Origin: Anastatus disparis
Lineage: Eukaryota; Arthropoda; Insecta; Hymenoptera; Eupelmidae
DNA length: 64,000 bases
Direction of reading: 5' to 3'
Assembly (NCBI GenBank): GCA_017163975.1
Contig: JAFFSR010000021.1
Location: forward strand, 496,001-560,000
Made by a program: the position numbers and the translations under genes
The notes under the pieces: model-generated
What the model was told of the DNA's origin: nothing
The model's input: the letters and a program-made list of their open reading frames with translations, nothing else
Databases searched by the model: none
In this document: positions 47,172 through 58,003 of the stretch, piece by piece
How positions within the stretch are numbered: the first letter of the stretch is position 1
Layout of the letters: each line of letters starts with the position of its first letter

Positions 47172-48082
47172 TTCTTCGCTTTATTCTGAAATTTATTATG
47201 ATACCAACATAACCTTTTAGCATCTTGTCTAGTACCTGACCTGCTTCCCGAACGACGGCTGCGACTACGGTTATGAGAGCTAGAATCACGACGCGCAGAG
47301 AGTTCTGCCACTTGTTTAGTTAATGATTCAATAGCACAGATTAAAGCGCTCTCCTTTGAAAAACCTGGCTCAACATAAGTAGCACGAACTGAAAGGTTAG
47401 GTGCCACAGGAGATACCTCAACAATCTTGTCTGCCAGCTCAGACAATTTTTCTAAAGACATTTCCGATTGCGCCGTAAGGATAGCCTGGACATGTGAAGG
47501 AAGTCGTCGTAGCCAAAGCTGTCGCAGAAGATTTTCCTGAATTGCAGATGAACCAGTCAACGTGCGGAGGTGACGAAGAAACTGCGAAGGTTTACGGTCG
47601 CCAAGCTCTTCTTCGTTAATGAGTTGTCTTACACGTTGCTCTTCAGATGCTGATAAACGTTCAATAAGTTTATTACGTAGGTGAGTGAAAGGGTTATTAG
47701 GAGGAGGGTTATTAATTATATCTTCAACCTCCACAGCAACACGGGTTTCTAGCTGGGAAACAACATAGTGAAATTTTGTTACCTCGCTTGTAATATTTGA
47801 TATTACAAATTGAGAGTCCGCTTGTGCAAACCATAAACTTGGTCGGTCAGTCCAAAAGGGTGGTAACTTGACCGCAACCCGATGAACATTTGGCGCTTGA
47901 AAATTTTCATTTACCGCAAAACCCTCTGCAGGAATTTCATTATTATTATTCTGTCGTTGTTATTGTTGTTGTTGTTGCTCCCGTTGTTGTGTCAATTCCC
48001 TGTTCATCCGCTCATTTTCCTCTTGCAGCCGTTCCATCTGCGCACGGAGATCAGCATAATTCTCGTCTCGAGGAAGCACCAT
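47120..48082 (-). pseudogene. Gypsy gag (capsid/nucleocapsid), one stop codon
   Basis: The structural protein of the LTR element starts with ATG at 48082 (MVLPRDENYADLRAQMERLQ), a coiled-coil and Gln-rich head. A TAA interrupts it at 47962-47960, inside a CAA run (codon 41). The frame then runs on to 47120. The capsid part includes KLPPFWTDRPSLWFAQAD, a typical Gypsy capsid start, and QLWLRRLPSHVQAIL. The C-terminus is Ser/Arg-rich with [19 protein letters not shown], the CHCC-type box of CsRn1 Gag proteins. It overlaps the pol frame by ~50 bp. The stop needs only one base change (CAA to TAA), or could be a sequencing error. Confidence 0.8.
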
Positions 48083-48137
48083 GATAACCTGATTCTCTTA
48101 AATTCCCAATTTCTTTTTTTTAAACTTTATTCTTTTT

Positions 48138-48150
48138 GTCGGGGTCACCA
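48138..48150 (-). other. Primer binding site for tRNA-Trp
   Basis: The plus strand reads GTCGGGGTCACCA, one base before the LTR. This equals the 3' end of eukaryotic tRNA-Trp including CCA, so the minus strand TGGTGACCCCGAC would pair with it to prime minus-strand DNA synthesis. It is not a tRNA gene. Confidence 0.85.
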
Positions 48151-48151
48151 A

Positions 48152-48357
48152 TGAGGTAAATAAATGTACACAAAATAATATTTTTATTTATAATAAAAAT
48201 TATTAAGTTTTTATTTGTGACAGTTTACAAGGAGGTCAGAAATTAGTCTGCCTAGAAAACAATAAAAAAATCAATAGTAATAAATAAACATGAATATAGC
48301 TGCGCCGCCAACTTCATAAATCAAACATTCGAACATTTGTTCGATATGTTCGCCACA
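48152..48357 (-). repeat. 5' LTR of the Gypsy element
   Basis: The same 206 bp as the 3' LTR, with no difference noticed. It would carry the promoter of the element. Confidence 0.9.
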
Positions 48358-48823
48358 TATATACCTTCCATACCAAAAAAGATAAAAAAAAATAATAACT
48401 GATAATAACTTTTATTCAACGTTTGCTTTATATGTATACCTTCCATACCGAAAAAGATGATAAAAAATAATAACTAATAATAACTTCTATTAACTTTTAC
48501 AAATAGAAAATAATTATTAGTAACTCTTAGATTGAAAAAGAAAAAAAAAATAATAACCGATAATAATTTTTACTTACGGTTTACTTTATGCATATACTTA
48601 CCATGCTGAAAAAGATAATAAAAAATAATAACTGATAATAACTTTTATCAACTGTTATAAATGTAAAATAATTATTAATAACTATTATAAACAGTTATTA
48701 CAGTCCAAAATCTACACTTTTATAACAAATAATAAAAAATAATAACTTTTTTTAAAATTATTTTTCGTTGTATATAATTATTATTAGTTATTAACGGCAG
48801 ATTATTTCCGCTTGGGATTCTAA
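48358..48823. other. Right remnant of the CACTA-like element
   Basis: AATAATAACTGATAATAACTTTTATT words recur with three copies of TTTATATGTATACCTTCCATACC-like phrases. This is the other half of the transposon interrupted by the Gypsy element. It is non-coding. Confidence 0.6.
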
Positions 48824-49711
48824 AAAACACTGTAGTACTAGTCATTGTCCCCTGTTTATTTTTGATTGAAATTCTCGATTTAATGATAAAATTAATCATC
48901 AGCATTACTGAATAACATTTTCCAGACATATAGAATTAACATTTTACAACTTTTGATATATTTGTTTAAATTTATAATTGTGAAAAAGCAAAACTAATCA
49001 TTACTGTGTATTAACTTTTCATTACTCATCATTCTATTTTTAAATTCAAACAGTATTTCAAAATTTAAGTGCCACTATAATGGGGATAAAAAACTTATTA
49101 AAAGTTCCACAATCCATAAATAAAAGATTCTTTCATTTTCAAATGAATTTTTATAGTACATATATCTTAGGTGTATAAAAATTATTCAACTTCCTATTTT
49201 TTATTTTCAAAAATATAATATGAACTTTAATTCTTAAATGTATTATACATATTAATATAATTTCTTTATCCGTATATAATATAATTATAATAATAATTTA
49301 TTAAAATACATAAGATCGTTTGAGTTGGATTTTGATGATGTGTACGTAATCGATAGTTAATATTTCAATTCAGAATCTAAATTAACACTTGAATTATTAA
49401 GAAACAGATACATTTTAATATATTTAAACAATCATCTATTCATATATTGTATTACCCATCAATATCGAAAAACCAAATCTAGAGTATGTGTTAAATAAAA
49501 AATTCTATATTTTGAAATATTAAAAGTTATATAGCTCTTCTCCTAAAAGTTTACTTAAGTAGAGCAAAATCTTACTTGAAAATGTTATCAGAGGAAACAA
49601 AATAGTTCTTAATGAGTAAAATCAACCTGGCCGAACTCGAGCAATTGAAAATTACATGAAAGTAATAAATGAACTAATCAGCAGATAGCAATTCTGTGAT
49701 CCATAAAAATT
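48824..49711. other. A/T-rich interior of the outer element, no gene
   Basis: No coding region, RNA gene or repeat was recognised between the CACTA-like end and the outer inverted end. Confidence 0.4.
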
Positions 49712-50119
49712 TTTGTAGGTTCGGTTCTCAATTTGCAACAAGAAATATCTTAATGAGTAATTCTGTACACCCTTTGGTTTTTGAGTAAAATAATAATTAA
49801 GTTGATAATTTTACAAAAAATTTTAAAAAATCTCAATTTTTCATTACTCATTACTCTTTATACCTTTAACCTAGACCTCTGAAAATTCTTTTGTGTATTT
49901 TGGGTATCAAATGAATGCTTTTCACTGATTTTCACCAAATTTTAATTTTTTTGTTAGGTGAGTTCACATGAAATATCCCATGTACATAGTAACACGATAC
50001 TTTGAATTTCGCGCATTGGTTGTTTCTGTTTGCCATGGTATTTGAATTGTTCACTTGTTTAAGTGTTATAGCAACAAGTGATAGCAAAACTTGAAAAACT
50101 CATCCGAATTCAAAATATT

Positions 50120-51205
50120 GTAAAATGCCTAGTTCGACGTGCCGTACGAAGACTATCACTGCTGAAAAATTTGAAACGAAAAGAATTACATTTCAATGTA
50201 TGTAGACGAAAACTATCATTTTAATTTTTATGTAAACGAAGACTATCACTCCTGAAAAATTTGAAACGAAAAGAATTACATTTCAGTGTATGTAGACGAA
50301 AACTATCATTTTAATTTTTATGTAAACGAAGACTATTACTCATGAACGATTTAAGGCAAATAAAGATAATTTTTTACACTCAGGGCGTAAAATTCAATTT
50401 CTGATGTCCATTCTTAGGGGCTAAAATAGTTCTTTTTTACCCAAGGGTAAAAAAGTAGATTTCTTACAAACGTGATTGATTTTTTCCCCGTTTCCAATAA
50501 GAAATTTACTTTTAGCGTGAGGAAAATGAATCCAGCGATCGTAAAATGAATTCAGTGATTAACTTCGAATTATGAACGGAACAAAGAGACACCTAGGTTT
50601 TGAGTGTGGAAAAGAAGACACGTCATTTTAAATTTGAAAAAGGGGACACGTCGTTTTTAATTTGAAAAACAGAACACGTCGTTTTTTTTTTCTGCGTTAT
50701 ACCTCGGTTTCAAGCGTGAAAAAGGAGAAACATCATTTCTAATTTGGAAAAGGGGACACGTCGTTTATAATTTGAAAAACACACGTCGTTTTTTATTGTT
50801 TTTTCGCGCTACACCTCAGTTTTGAACGTGGAAAAGAAGACACGTCATTTTTAATTCAGAAAAGAGGACACGTCGTTTTTATTTGTTTTTCGCAATCGTT
50901 CATGAGTAATAGTCTTCGTTTACATAAAAATTAAAATGATAGTTTTCGTCTACATACATTGAAATGTAATTCTTTTCGTTTCAAGTTTTTCAGGAGTGAT
51001 AGTCTTCGTTTACATAAGAATTAAAATGATAGTTTTCGTCTACATACATTGAAATGTAATTATTTTCGTCGCAAATAGTTCAAAAGTGATAGTCTTCGTT
51101 TACATAAAAATTAAAATGATAGTTTTTGTCGTATCTTCTGGAAGTGATAGTCTTCGTCGCAAATCTGAGGGTGATTGTCTTCGTAAGCACCGTCGAGTTG
51201 AGTAT
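50120..51205. mobile_element. Foldback element with GAAGACTATCACT repeats
   Basis: On the left, ~95-bp units repeat (GAAGACTATCACT, GAAACGAAAAGAATTACATT, GTAGACGAAAACTATCATTT). On the right the same units occur in reverse complement (ATGATAGTTTTCGTCTACAT, AGTGATAGTCTTCG). The centre (50580-50890) has about six copies of a phrase like GGACACGTCGTTTTTA. Ends near TTCGACGTGCCGTACG and its complement TGCCGTCGAG-like partner are diverged. It is non-coding; a ~62-codon minus ORF at the right is repeat-derived. Confidence 0.7.
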
Positions 51206-51629
51206 AACGCAGAAGAGGTACTCTTCTGAGTTGTGTTTGCTGCGAACTGTCCGCGCGCTTAGATGCATGCAAGTAAAAGCTCTATATTTTGATAAGAAAT
51301 GAACTTAGAAATATCTAGCTAAGCTCAAAATGTTTGTCTTGATTTGTATTGAAATATCTAGGGGTTTTAACAGTACAATTTCAATTATAAGCAAGTTAAA
51401 AATGCTTATAAACAAATACTTCTGCAATATTTCGGCTAAAATTTCAATTTGAAATTAACATAAACTTGTAAAAAATAAAAATAGTTATTTGTAATTAATC
51501 TTTTTTTAAGCTTATAATCAAAGCTTTTAAATAAGAGGTCGTAGAGCTTTTATTTTTTATTAGAAGCCTAGTTATGATTCGTTTAAGCACTAGTGGTGCG
51601 CTGCTTTTCGACTATTTTAAACAAAAATA

Positions 51630-51925
51630 GCAATATTTCCGGTTCTAATGATTCTGATGTTCTCCGTTAAAAAAAATGAATTTCTCTGTTTTCTGATAAG
51701 GAATAAAAAAGTATTGAAAAAGATTTTTGCATCTCTCTTAGTTTTTTAACTATAACAAATTAAACAATTAAATTATTTATAACAAATTTTTGACTACTCG
51801 GATCGAGATCCCCCCATCAATATTCGTAATTAGCGACTAAAAATACATAAAAAAAGCTTGGGGTAACTTATTAGAATTAAAAAGCTGACGGTGGCCCATT
51901 GGACTCCTAGACCACCGAGAAGACT
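51630..51925. repeat. Diverged copy of the giant-palindrome boundary segment
   Basis: AAAAAGTATTGAAAAAGATTTTTGCATCTCT, read through TTAAACAATTAAATTATTTATAAC, ACTCGGATCGAGATCC, AAAGCTTGGGGTAACTTATTAG and CTCCTAGACCACC, parallels 35700-35920. This shows the boundary segment and unit end exist outside the palindrome. Confidence 0.6.
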
Positions 51926-52394
51926 GAAGCAATAGATTCAAGTGTAAAAAAGAAGGAAATGATTTTTTAAAGAGATTGCTGGTGATAGTTTTATCTCAAA
52001 CACATATTCTTATCGGCGAAGGTCAAGATTGAAACGTACCTGACAAAGCTTTAAAGATCGTTACTTCTAAATTCATAACGATTTGAGGAGAGGGAAGATA
52101 GATAGAAAAGTAAAAGGCATTTAGTCACTGGTATAGGCTAGGAAGAGGCGCTTTCTATTGAATTTTTACTAAACAACAAATGGCTTGTAACCTCAATTTA
52201 CTTAAAGCTCGCCAATGTATATGGATCTCTCTTTGTTGGTCATTACTATCAAAGATAGTAACAACCAACAGGTAAAGGTATGCAAATTTTGTATAGCAGC
52301 TGCAAATCCTGATTGCAACCGATCACGCTCTGATTCTGTGCGTTCTGTAAGTGATGTCTCGGCTTCTCTGTCTGTGTTGTGAACTTTAACTCTG
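51926..52394. other. Intergenic DNA upstream of the ORF1-like gene
   Basis: No recognised feature. The long minus-strand ORF at 52202-52606 is the shadow of the plus-strand reading. Confidence 0.35.
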
Positions 52395-53181
52395 ACACTG
52401 TCGATTCTACAAACAAATGAACTTTTGTCTACCATATTGAAGAAGATAGGAAAATTGGATAAGCTTGATGCTATAGATTTTAAAATTAACAACATTGGTA
52501 CTTTACTGTCATCACTGAATGGAAGATTCATAAATTTGGAGACACAAGTAGATGGTATTGCTGCAACATGTGAGGAGCGTTGCAGTGCAACTGAGGGAAG
52601 GCTCAATAGGATTTGTCAGGATTATCAAGAACTTAGGGCAATATTTTTGAGGATCCTATCTTTCGTGCCTAATCAGGCAGTATCTGATCCTATGGCTGCT
52701 AAATAACAAGAATCGGCCAAGTTTAACAAGTTGTTTACAGTAACAATGTGACGTTTTTTGATGAATTTAATAAAAGTGGTGCTTTCGCTTTATTGGCTTC
52801 TCTGAATTCTGATTTTTTTTTCTCAACAAAATTGTTTCGGTTCGACCTTTGTTGCGACCTAGTACAGCACGTGGTACTGATGATGATACTGCTTCATCTA
52901 CAACTGCACGCCCGCGTGACCATCCATCGCTTACGACGCTATTGTTTATTAGCATGAAGACTGCCTCTCTTGTGCGATCTGTTATTGGTGCTAAGATTAG
53001 GATGGGTAGTCTTCACGCCTCAAAGATTAAGAATGACCTCCTGCATGGAATCAAATCCGTAGATACACTTACTTCTTCTATGATCAACATTAATGAATAT
53101 CTACCAGCTTTATTGTGCCAATTGAAATTAAGAGTGCTTAAAAAGACCAAAGATAAGAGGTACAACTTTAATATATTAATT
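52395..53181 (+). pseudogene. Coiled-coil ORF1-like protein, C-terminus FP25K-like (decayed)
   Basis: First frame (to the stop at 52704-52706): ILKKIGKLDKLDAIDFKINN, GTLLSSLNGRFINLETQVDG, then a heptad-rich run to LRAIFLRILSFVP. This is a short coiled coil. After a decayed linker, the second frame (to 53181) has RPRDHPSLTTLL, KTASLVRSVIGAKIRMGSLH and SMININEYLPALLCQLKLRV. The last phrase resembles the C-terminal domain shared by baculovirus FP25K and insect transposon ORF1-like proteins (xININExLPxxLxxL). Coiled coil plus such a domain suggests a chaperone or ORF1 protein of a mobile element. Frames do not connect. Assignment by pattern only. Confidence 0.45.
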
Positions 53182-54728
53182 TAGAATAATATATTTATTT
53201 CGAAGGGAAACATATTGAATGAATATGATTTTATAGTTAAATTATTTAAAATTTATAAAATTTAATTTAGGATATTATTTTATCTCTAACAAATGGTTGT
53301 TTTCTGCAATTTATAACCCATGCAAATTCATTCCAACCGACTAATTATTAACCTAAAATATTTATTTATTCACTTCATTATGAAAACTTAAAATTTTTCT
53401 TATAGCTTAAATTTTTTATTATTATAATCTATTAAATATCGTTATAAGAAATGATAAATAAGTTTAAAATCTCCATAATTTATGTTAACTTTTTTTTTGT
53501 TAACTAATAAATAAATAAAATAAGGTGTGCGCAGCGCGCTTAAAATTGCTGGTTTCTTAAAATTTTGATGAATAAAATATTTCGTAATAACTATTCTTTC
53601 CTTTGAATTTTTATTATTTAATATGATTTTTAATTTTACTATAATTGCTTATTCCTTAATTTGCCGTACATCGCAAATGAAGATTGTACAACTACGTTAT
53701 CTTTTTTTTTGTTATTAGGGAGTTTTTATATACATGAATGCTTGTTTTTGTTTGCAATTTATGTGGTTAATGAAACTAATATTATCCTATTTTAATTTAC
53801 TTTAAGAATATCTTAAGCTTTATTTAAAAATTTCCTTTACAATATTTTTTTGTTGACTTGGGCAGATTTAAGAAAATTTTTTTTTGTAAGAAGTACTTTT
53901 ACTTTTAATGAATTAAGGTATAATTGATAGGGATAATGAGAATGGGACCGATAACGATTAGTTAAGTCAGAACTTCCCTTGGTAGAAATGTGTACATAAC
54001 ATGGTGTATATAATATTTTAAGGTTATTAGTAACAATAATGCTAGAGGAGCGGCCATAAAATGTATAGAAGGACGTTTCCATTTCTACTGATCATAAAAT
54101 GGTGATACAAGCGTTTAATTTTCTACCAGGGTTATCGTTAATAAAATTTTCTTTCATATTAGTTTTCTATAAGGTTTCTGATATCATTTTTTTCTGCGTT
54201 TTTATGTATATATAATTACATATACTACGGTTATTACTAATATTATCTTAATTTACATATCTAGTGCCTATATTATTTAATATATGTATACATTGAATAT
54301 TTTTTTGTGTTGTATAAAAAGGATCTGTGTTCTTTTTCTTCTTTTAATGTAAGTATAACATTTCTTCATACTATATTTTATTTGTGCTCTATAATATCTA
54401 TTGTAAGTATTTTATATTTATATTATTATTTATTTAATATTAAGTTTTTTTCATATACGGTTGTATTCTTGTACGTCTATTTCCTTTGTATAAATCATAT
54501 TCCTTTATATGTTTTGTTTTGTTTTCTTAAATTTTTTTTCTAACTTTCATGTGTATGTATATTTTTTGTATAATATTTATATATGTTTATATATGTTTTT
54601 TTTGCTTTTGTTTCTTTTCTATATTATTTTATTTTTTTCTTCTTTTACTTACAATTTAACTAGTAAAATTTTCTTCCACGATTACTTACTTTTCTGTACG
54701 CAAGGGTTGAAGTCTCTTTATTCCGAAA

Positions 54729-54796
<68 letters not shown>

Positions 54797-54956
54797 TAAG
54801 ATTATTAAACAAAATTTTTTTTTCTCTTTCTTTTTCTAGGTTGTATTTCCTTTTGTATTAAGATAACTTAATACTTATCTTATGAGGAAAATTTCCTCTT
54901 TTTTCCCTTTTTTTCTGTTGCATGAAATTTGTTTAAAATTTTTCTTTCAGAATCTA
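53182..54956. other. A/T-rich stretch, probably intronic or intergenic
   Basis: No coding region. The plus strand is T-rich toward 54800-54950, ending in TTTCTTTCAG, a good splice acceptor before the next feature. A (TA)n tract lies at 54733-54792; the ORF at 54509-54793 runs through it and is not a gene. Confidence 0.4.
54733..54792. repeat. (TA)n microsatellite
   Basis: About 30 TA units. Confidence 0.95.
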
Positions 54957-56439
54957 GGCTTTTGTCAAATATCACGAGAAATAGTCGCTCGATAAGATCT
55001 CTGTTTTTATGCATCAGCTAGCGGATTGTGGGCACGGCTCTCCGTGCATTTGGTAAGAAGAATTTTTTGTTAAATTTCCGTATTTTTCTTCTTTTATTTT
55101 ATAATATTCTCTGTTTCAGTTTACTGACGTCGTAACCCCTCCTTCAGAAGCGCAGGTTCGAGCCTCACTTAAAAATTTGTCTCGGTCTTGCGGGTTTGTA
55201 GAACAGGGGATGCGGGCCACTTCCATCTTTGGCCTTTACATCAATGACAAGGATGATTGCTCTGTGGCACCAAGAGCTGCGTAGGAGCAGTTGCTGGTGA
55301 TATTGTAGAAAAATTATGTTATTCTTAATTTGTTTGTTTGATTATGTTCTTTTTTTATTTTCTGCTTTTTTGTTTTCAGGCTTCATCTGCAGTAAACTCC
55401 GTACCTACTTCTTTAAGTAGTGTGCGTGATATTTATGAGCGGATTTTAATATCTTTAAATAAATCGGAGTCGTGTACTGATCTACTCAGCCAATTTCAGA
55501 GCCGAAGATGGTGCGCTGGCTTATATACTGGGTGACGTTCCACATCACGTATCTGAGGTTCATAATCCTTATTTTGGCGCCAGTGTTAGAGTGAATATTC
55601 TCATATTTTATTTAGGTGGTGGGAGCTCCTTCTCTGGAGTCCATATTGAGGATGGGTTTTTGGATTCTTGCAATTTGATGCGATGGGGGCTTGCCGGGGC
55701 GTGCAAATTATAGTTGTGCCTTCTGGTTGACTTCTTTACCGCGTTGAATGCTGCATCCAGGAGCTGGTTGGCTCGGATGCGTAAGTCAGATCTCGACAGA
55801 ATTGACGCCTAGCAGTCGGCATGCAGAACCCCTCTGTTCTACAAGAATGTTTTATTGTCTCCATCACTTCTTGAGGAATTCCATACGAGATCATTGTACA
55901 GCCACCGGGTGCACTCATTTATTTGAGTCACCTGGTATTCCATCAGGTGATAAACATTCATGTTAACTTGGCTGAGGCCGTGAATTTCGGCAGTTCCTCC
56001 TGGAATGTGGTGGGGCCGAGTTTTAATTCTTGTAGCTGCAAGGGTGTGGCGGTTACTTCGATGCCTCGTAACATTGGAGCTTACGAAGTTTCGAAGTCAC
56101 GGCCATCGCGTTTTGTTTAGTGCCCTGTCGATAATTGTCCACATGTGGCCAGGACCAAAGCTATAGCAGCGTCCCACGCTAGACTGCATCCCGATAAGGG
56201 AATGTTTGTGTGCTCTACATGTGGGTCCTGCTATGCAACTCAGCTTACCCTCGACAGGTATTTCGAAGTTTTCCACAAGAAGAAATGTCCCGTTTGTGAG
56301 AAGTACCGCCGACCAGCACCGTTTCCAGACGCATCTGTGATGGTGTGAGCATTCTAATTCTGGATGTCCTAAATGCGGAATGCCGCTGAGCGCCCGGGGT
56401 TTTGGCCGTCACGTGGCCAGTTGCAAGGGCCCACTTTAG
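54957..56439 (+). pseudogene. JmjC-domain plus C2H2 zinc-finger gene, multi-exon, decayed
   Basis: Splice-like signals delimit candidate exons: acceptor CTTTCAG ending at ~54949 with donor GGTAAGAA at ~55050; acceptor CTGTTTCAG near 55119; acceptor TTGTTTTCAG at 55379. Exon 3 leads into a JmjC domain: DVPHHVSEVHNPYFGASV, then SSFSGVHIEDGFLDS (iron-binding His 55642-55644 and Glu 55648-55650), QIIVVPSG, GIPYEIIVQPPGALIYL, VFHQVINIHV (second His 55941-55943) and NLAEAVNFGSSSWNVVG. Then come zinc fingers: CPVDNCPHV...SHARLH (C2H2), FVCSTCGSC...FEVFH (one His replaced by Tyr), CPVC, and GCPKCGMPLS...RHVASC (C2HC), with a stop at 56437-56439. JmjC proteins are Fe(II)/2-oxoglutarate oxygenases, often histone demethylases (family knowledge). 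Here the iron-binding triad is kept, but at least four frameshifts/stops interrupt the gene. Confidence 0.7.
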
Positions 56440-56679
56440 TGACCGAATAGTATATAATTTATGACTATGTTAATATGTAATTTTTTTGTACTACGTTAGT
56501 ATTTACCTGCTGTGATATATATATTTAAGTGGATATCAAAACTTTATTTCAATATGAATGTAGATACTTTGCTTTATTATATTATATTTATTATCTTATA
56601 TTTTAAAAATTTTGTATTTCTTTATATGCGTCTTTTGCAAAAATGTTGTGTATATACTATGTATAAGTAATAATTTTTT

Positions 56680-56684
<5 letters not shown>

Positions 56685-56746
<62 letters not shown>
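56685..56746. repeat. (TA)n microsatellite
   Basis: About 31 TA units. The Ile/Tyr ORF on the minus strand comes from it. Confidence 0.95.
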
Positions 56747-56750
<4 letters not shown>

Positions 56751-57309
56751 ATTATTGTATATTGTAAGGTTTTGCATATTATATTTATTTATATAGATTA
56801 TATCTAGTGATTTTTTTTTGTAATATAAAATTTTTGTATCGTCGTTACATATTATTATTGTATATATAATTATATGTATGTGCATATGGTGCATAAAATA
56901 CATTTTTTTTTATTCAGTAAAATTTTTTTTTTCAATACCTTATAAAATTTTATGTGAAAACATTAACAATTAAAAGTAATATTTATATTTATGATTATAT
57001 TTATATTTTTTTGTGTATTAGTTTTTTTGTAAAATTCAGTATTTCTTTTGTAATGCAATGCCGATCCCGTGAGTAAAATTAAGGTTAATTTTATTATGTG
57101 AAAGAGCGTTTGTATAAGCTCACGGAAATCGGTAATAATATTTAGTTTTTTGTATAGAAAATGTAGATTTTTTTTTTGCAGGAAGGGTTTTTTTTCAAAG
57201 ATTTGAGAAAGATTATATATGATACATCATTTTTTTTATTCATTATTATTATAACATATTAAACTAAAATACAATATATATGTCACCACAACATTATTAT
57301 TATTTTTTT

Positions 57310-57715
57310 TTAATGTCCATTATTTTGATATATATTTTTTTTGTAAGAATTTTTTTTTAAACTAACATCGTTACTTAACACTTACATGGAAATAAAATTT
57401 TTGTCATTCAAAGTGATTTATTCAATTACAATTCATTTTACTTTCACCTTTTCTATATTTCTTTTTCTTAATGTCTATTATTTTGAATTTTTTTTTGTAA
57501 GAAATTTTATTCCTAAAAACTAATATCGTTACTCAACACTTACATGAAGATAAAATTTTTGTCATTTAAAGTGATTTATTCAATTACAATTCATTTCTTT
57601 TACCTTTCATATATTTTTTTTTCTTAAAGTCTATTATTTTGAATTTTTTTTGTAAGAAAATTTGTTTTTTCTTAAAACTAACATTTCCACTTAACACTTA
57701 CATGAAGATTACTTT
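57310..57715. repeat. ~160-bp tandem repeat, ~2.5 copies
   Basis: AATGTC(T)ATTATTTTGA, TTTTTTTGTAAGAA, ACTAACATCGTTACT-AACA, CTTACATG-AGATAAAATTTTTG and TCATTTAAAGTGATTTATTCA recur at about 57313, 57472 and 57630. Confidence 0.8.
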
Positions 57716-58003
57716 TGAATATAATATGATTGTAATTTTGAAAAAGAAGAATAATTTTATCTTCTAATAATTGTAACATAACACCAAAGTAGAAATATAA
57801 TTAAAATTCTTTTCACAACTCATAATAAACCGAAAGTATTGAAAAATAATTTGTATTTAAATTTTAACTTGTAGAATTTTGTATGGTTTATTTTTTTTGC
57901 TAATAATTTTTCTTGATCACTTTTCCACTTAATTTCTGCTTATACTTCCTTCCTGTATTAGTTCGGCTAATTTATAAAATTTCTCTTCCATAATTTTGAA
58001 ATT

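Larger units (their letters stand above)
43773..48357 (-). mobile_element. Ty3/Gypsy LTR retrotransposon, CsRn1-type
   Basis: The element is 4,585 bp with 206-bp LTRs at 43773-43978 and 48152-48357 that look identical on reading. It is flanked by TATA-type sequence on both sides; TATATA precedes and follows, so the duplication is 4-6 bp and ambiguous. Transcription runs on the minus strand. The primer site matches the 3' end of tRNA-Trp and the Gag ends in a CWYH...C...C box. Both are features of the CsRn1 clade (established knowledge). Order: gag, protease, RT, RNase H, integrase. One stop in gag and several frameshifts in the integrase part make this copy defective, despite LTRs that indicate a recent insertion. 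Confidence 0.9.
42081..48823 (+). mobile_element. CACTA/EnSpm-like transposon split by an LTR element
   Basis: The inverted ends are ATCCCAGGCGGAAAT near 42081 and ATTTCCGCTTGGGAT near 48804-48819, continuing to TAGATTTTGGACTGTAATAA and its complement. TAA on both outer sides could be a 3-bp target duplication. Subterminal zones (42100-42460, 43680-43760, 48360-48760) are full of TAATAACTTTTATT-type words, as is common in CACTA elements. The element carries one transposase fragment. Removing the 4.6-kb Gypsy insertion leaves ~2.15 kb. Confidence 0.6.
39211..49988. mobile_element. Outer 10.8-kb structure with ~280-bp inverted ends
   Basis: The left end (39211-39490) and right end (49712-49988) are complementary through ATTTCATGTGAACTCACCTAAC, TTTTCAGAGGTCTAGGT, AAAGGTATAAAGAGTAATG and ACATTTCTTGTTGCGA (imperfect). 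Between them lie several hairpins, the CACTA-like transposon and the LTR element. Subtracting the 4.6-kb LTR element leaves ~6.2 kb. It may be one old DNA transposon, or two inverted copies of the same repeat that happen to flank the rest. No transposase can be assigned to these ends with certainty. Confidence 0.55.
56440..58003. other. Gene-free A/T-rich stretch
   Basis: No coding region. It contains a (TA)n microsatellite and a ~160-bp tandem repeat (listed separately). Confidence 0.45.

Noticed and set aside
48138..48150. Apparent tRNA-Trp 3' end
   Set aside because: It abuts the LTR and has no cloverleaf upstream, so it is the retrotransposon primer site.
54509..54793. ORFs rich in Ile/Tyr (also 56622-56903) and Val/Cys (59081-59413)
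   Set aside because: They are translations of TA and TG microsatellites.
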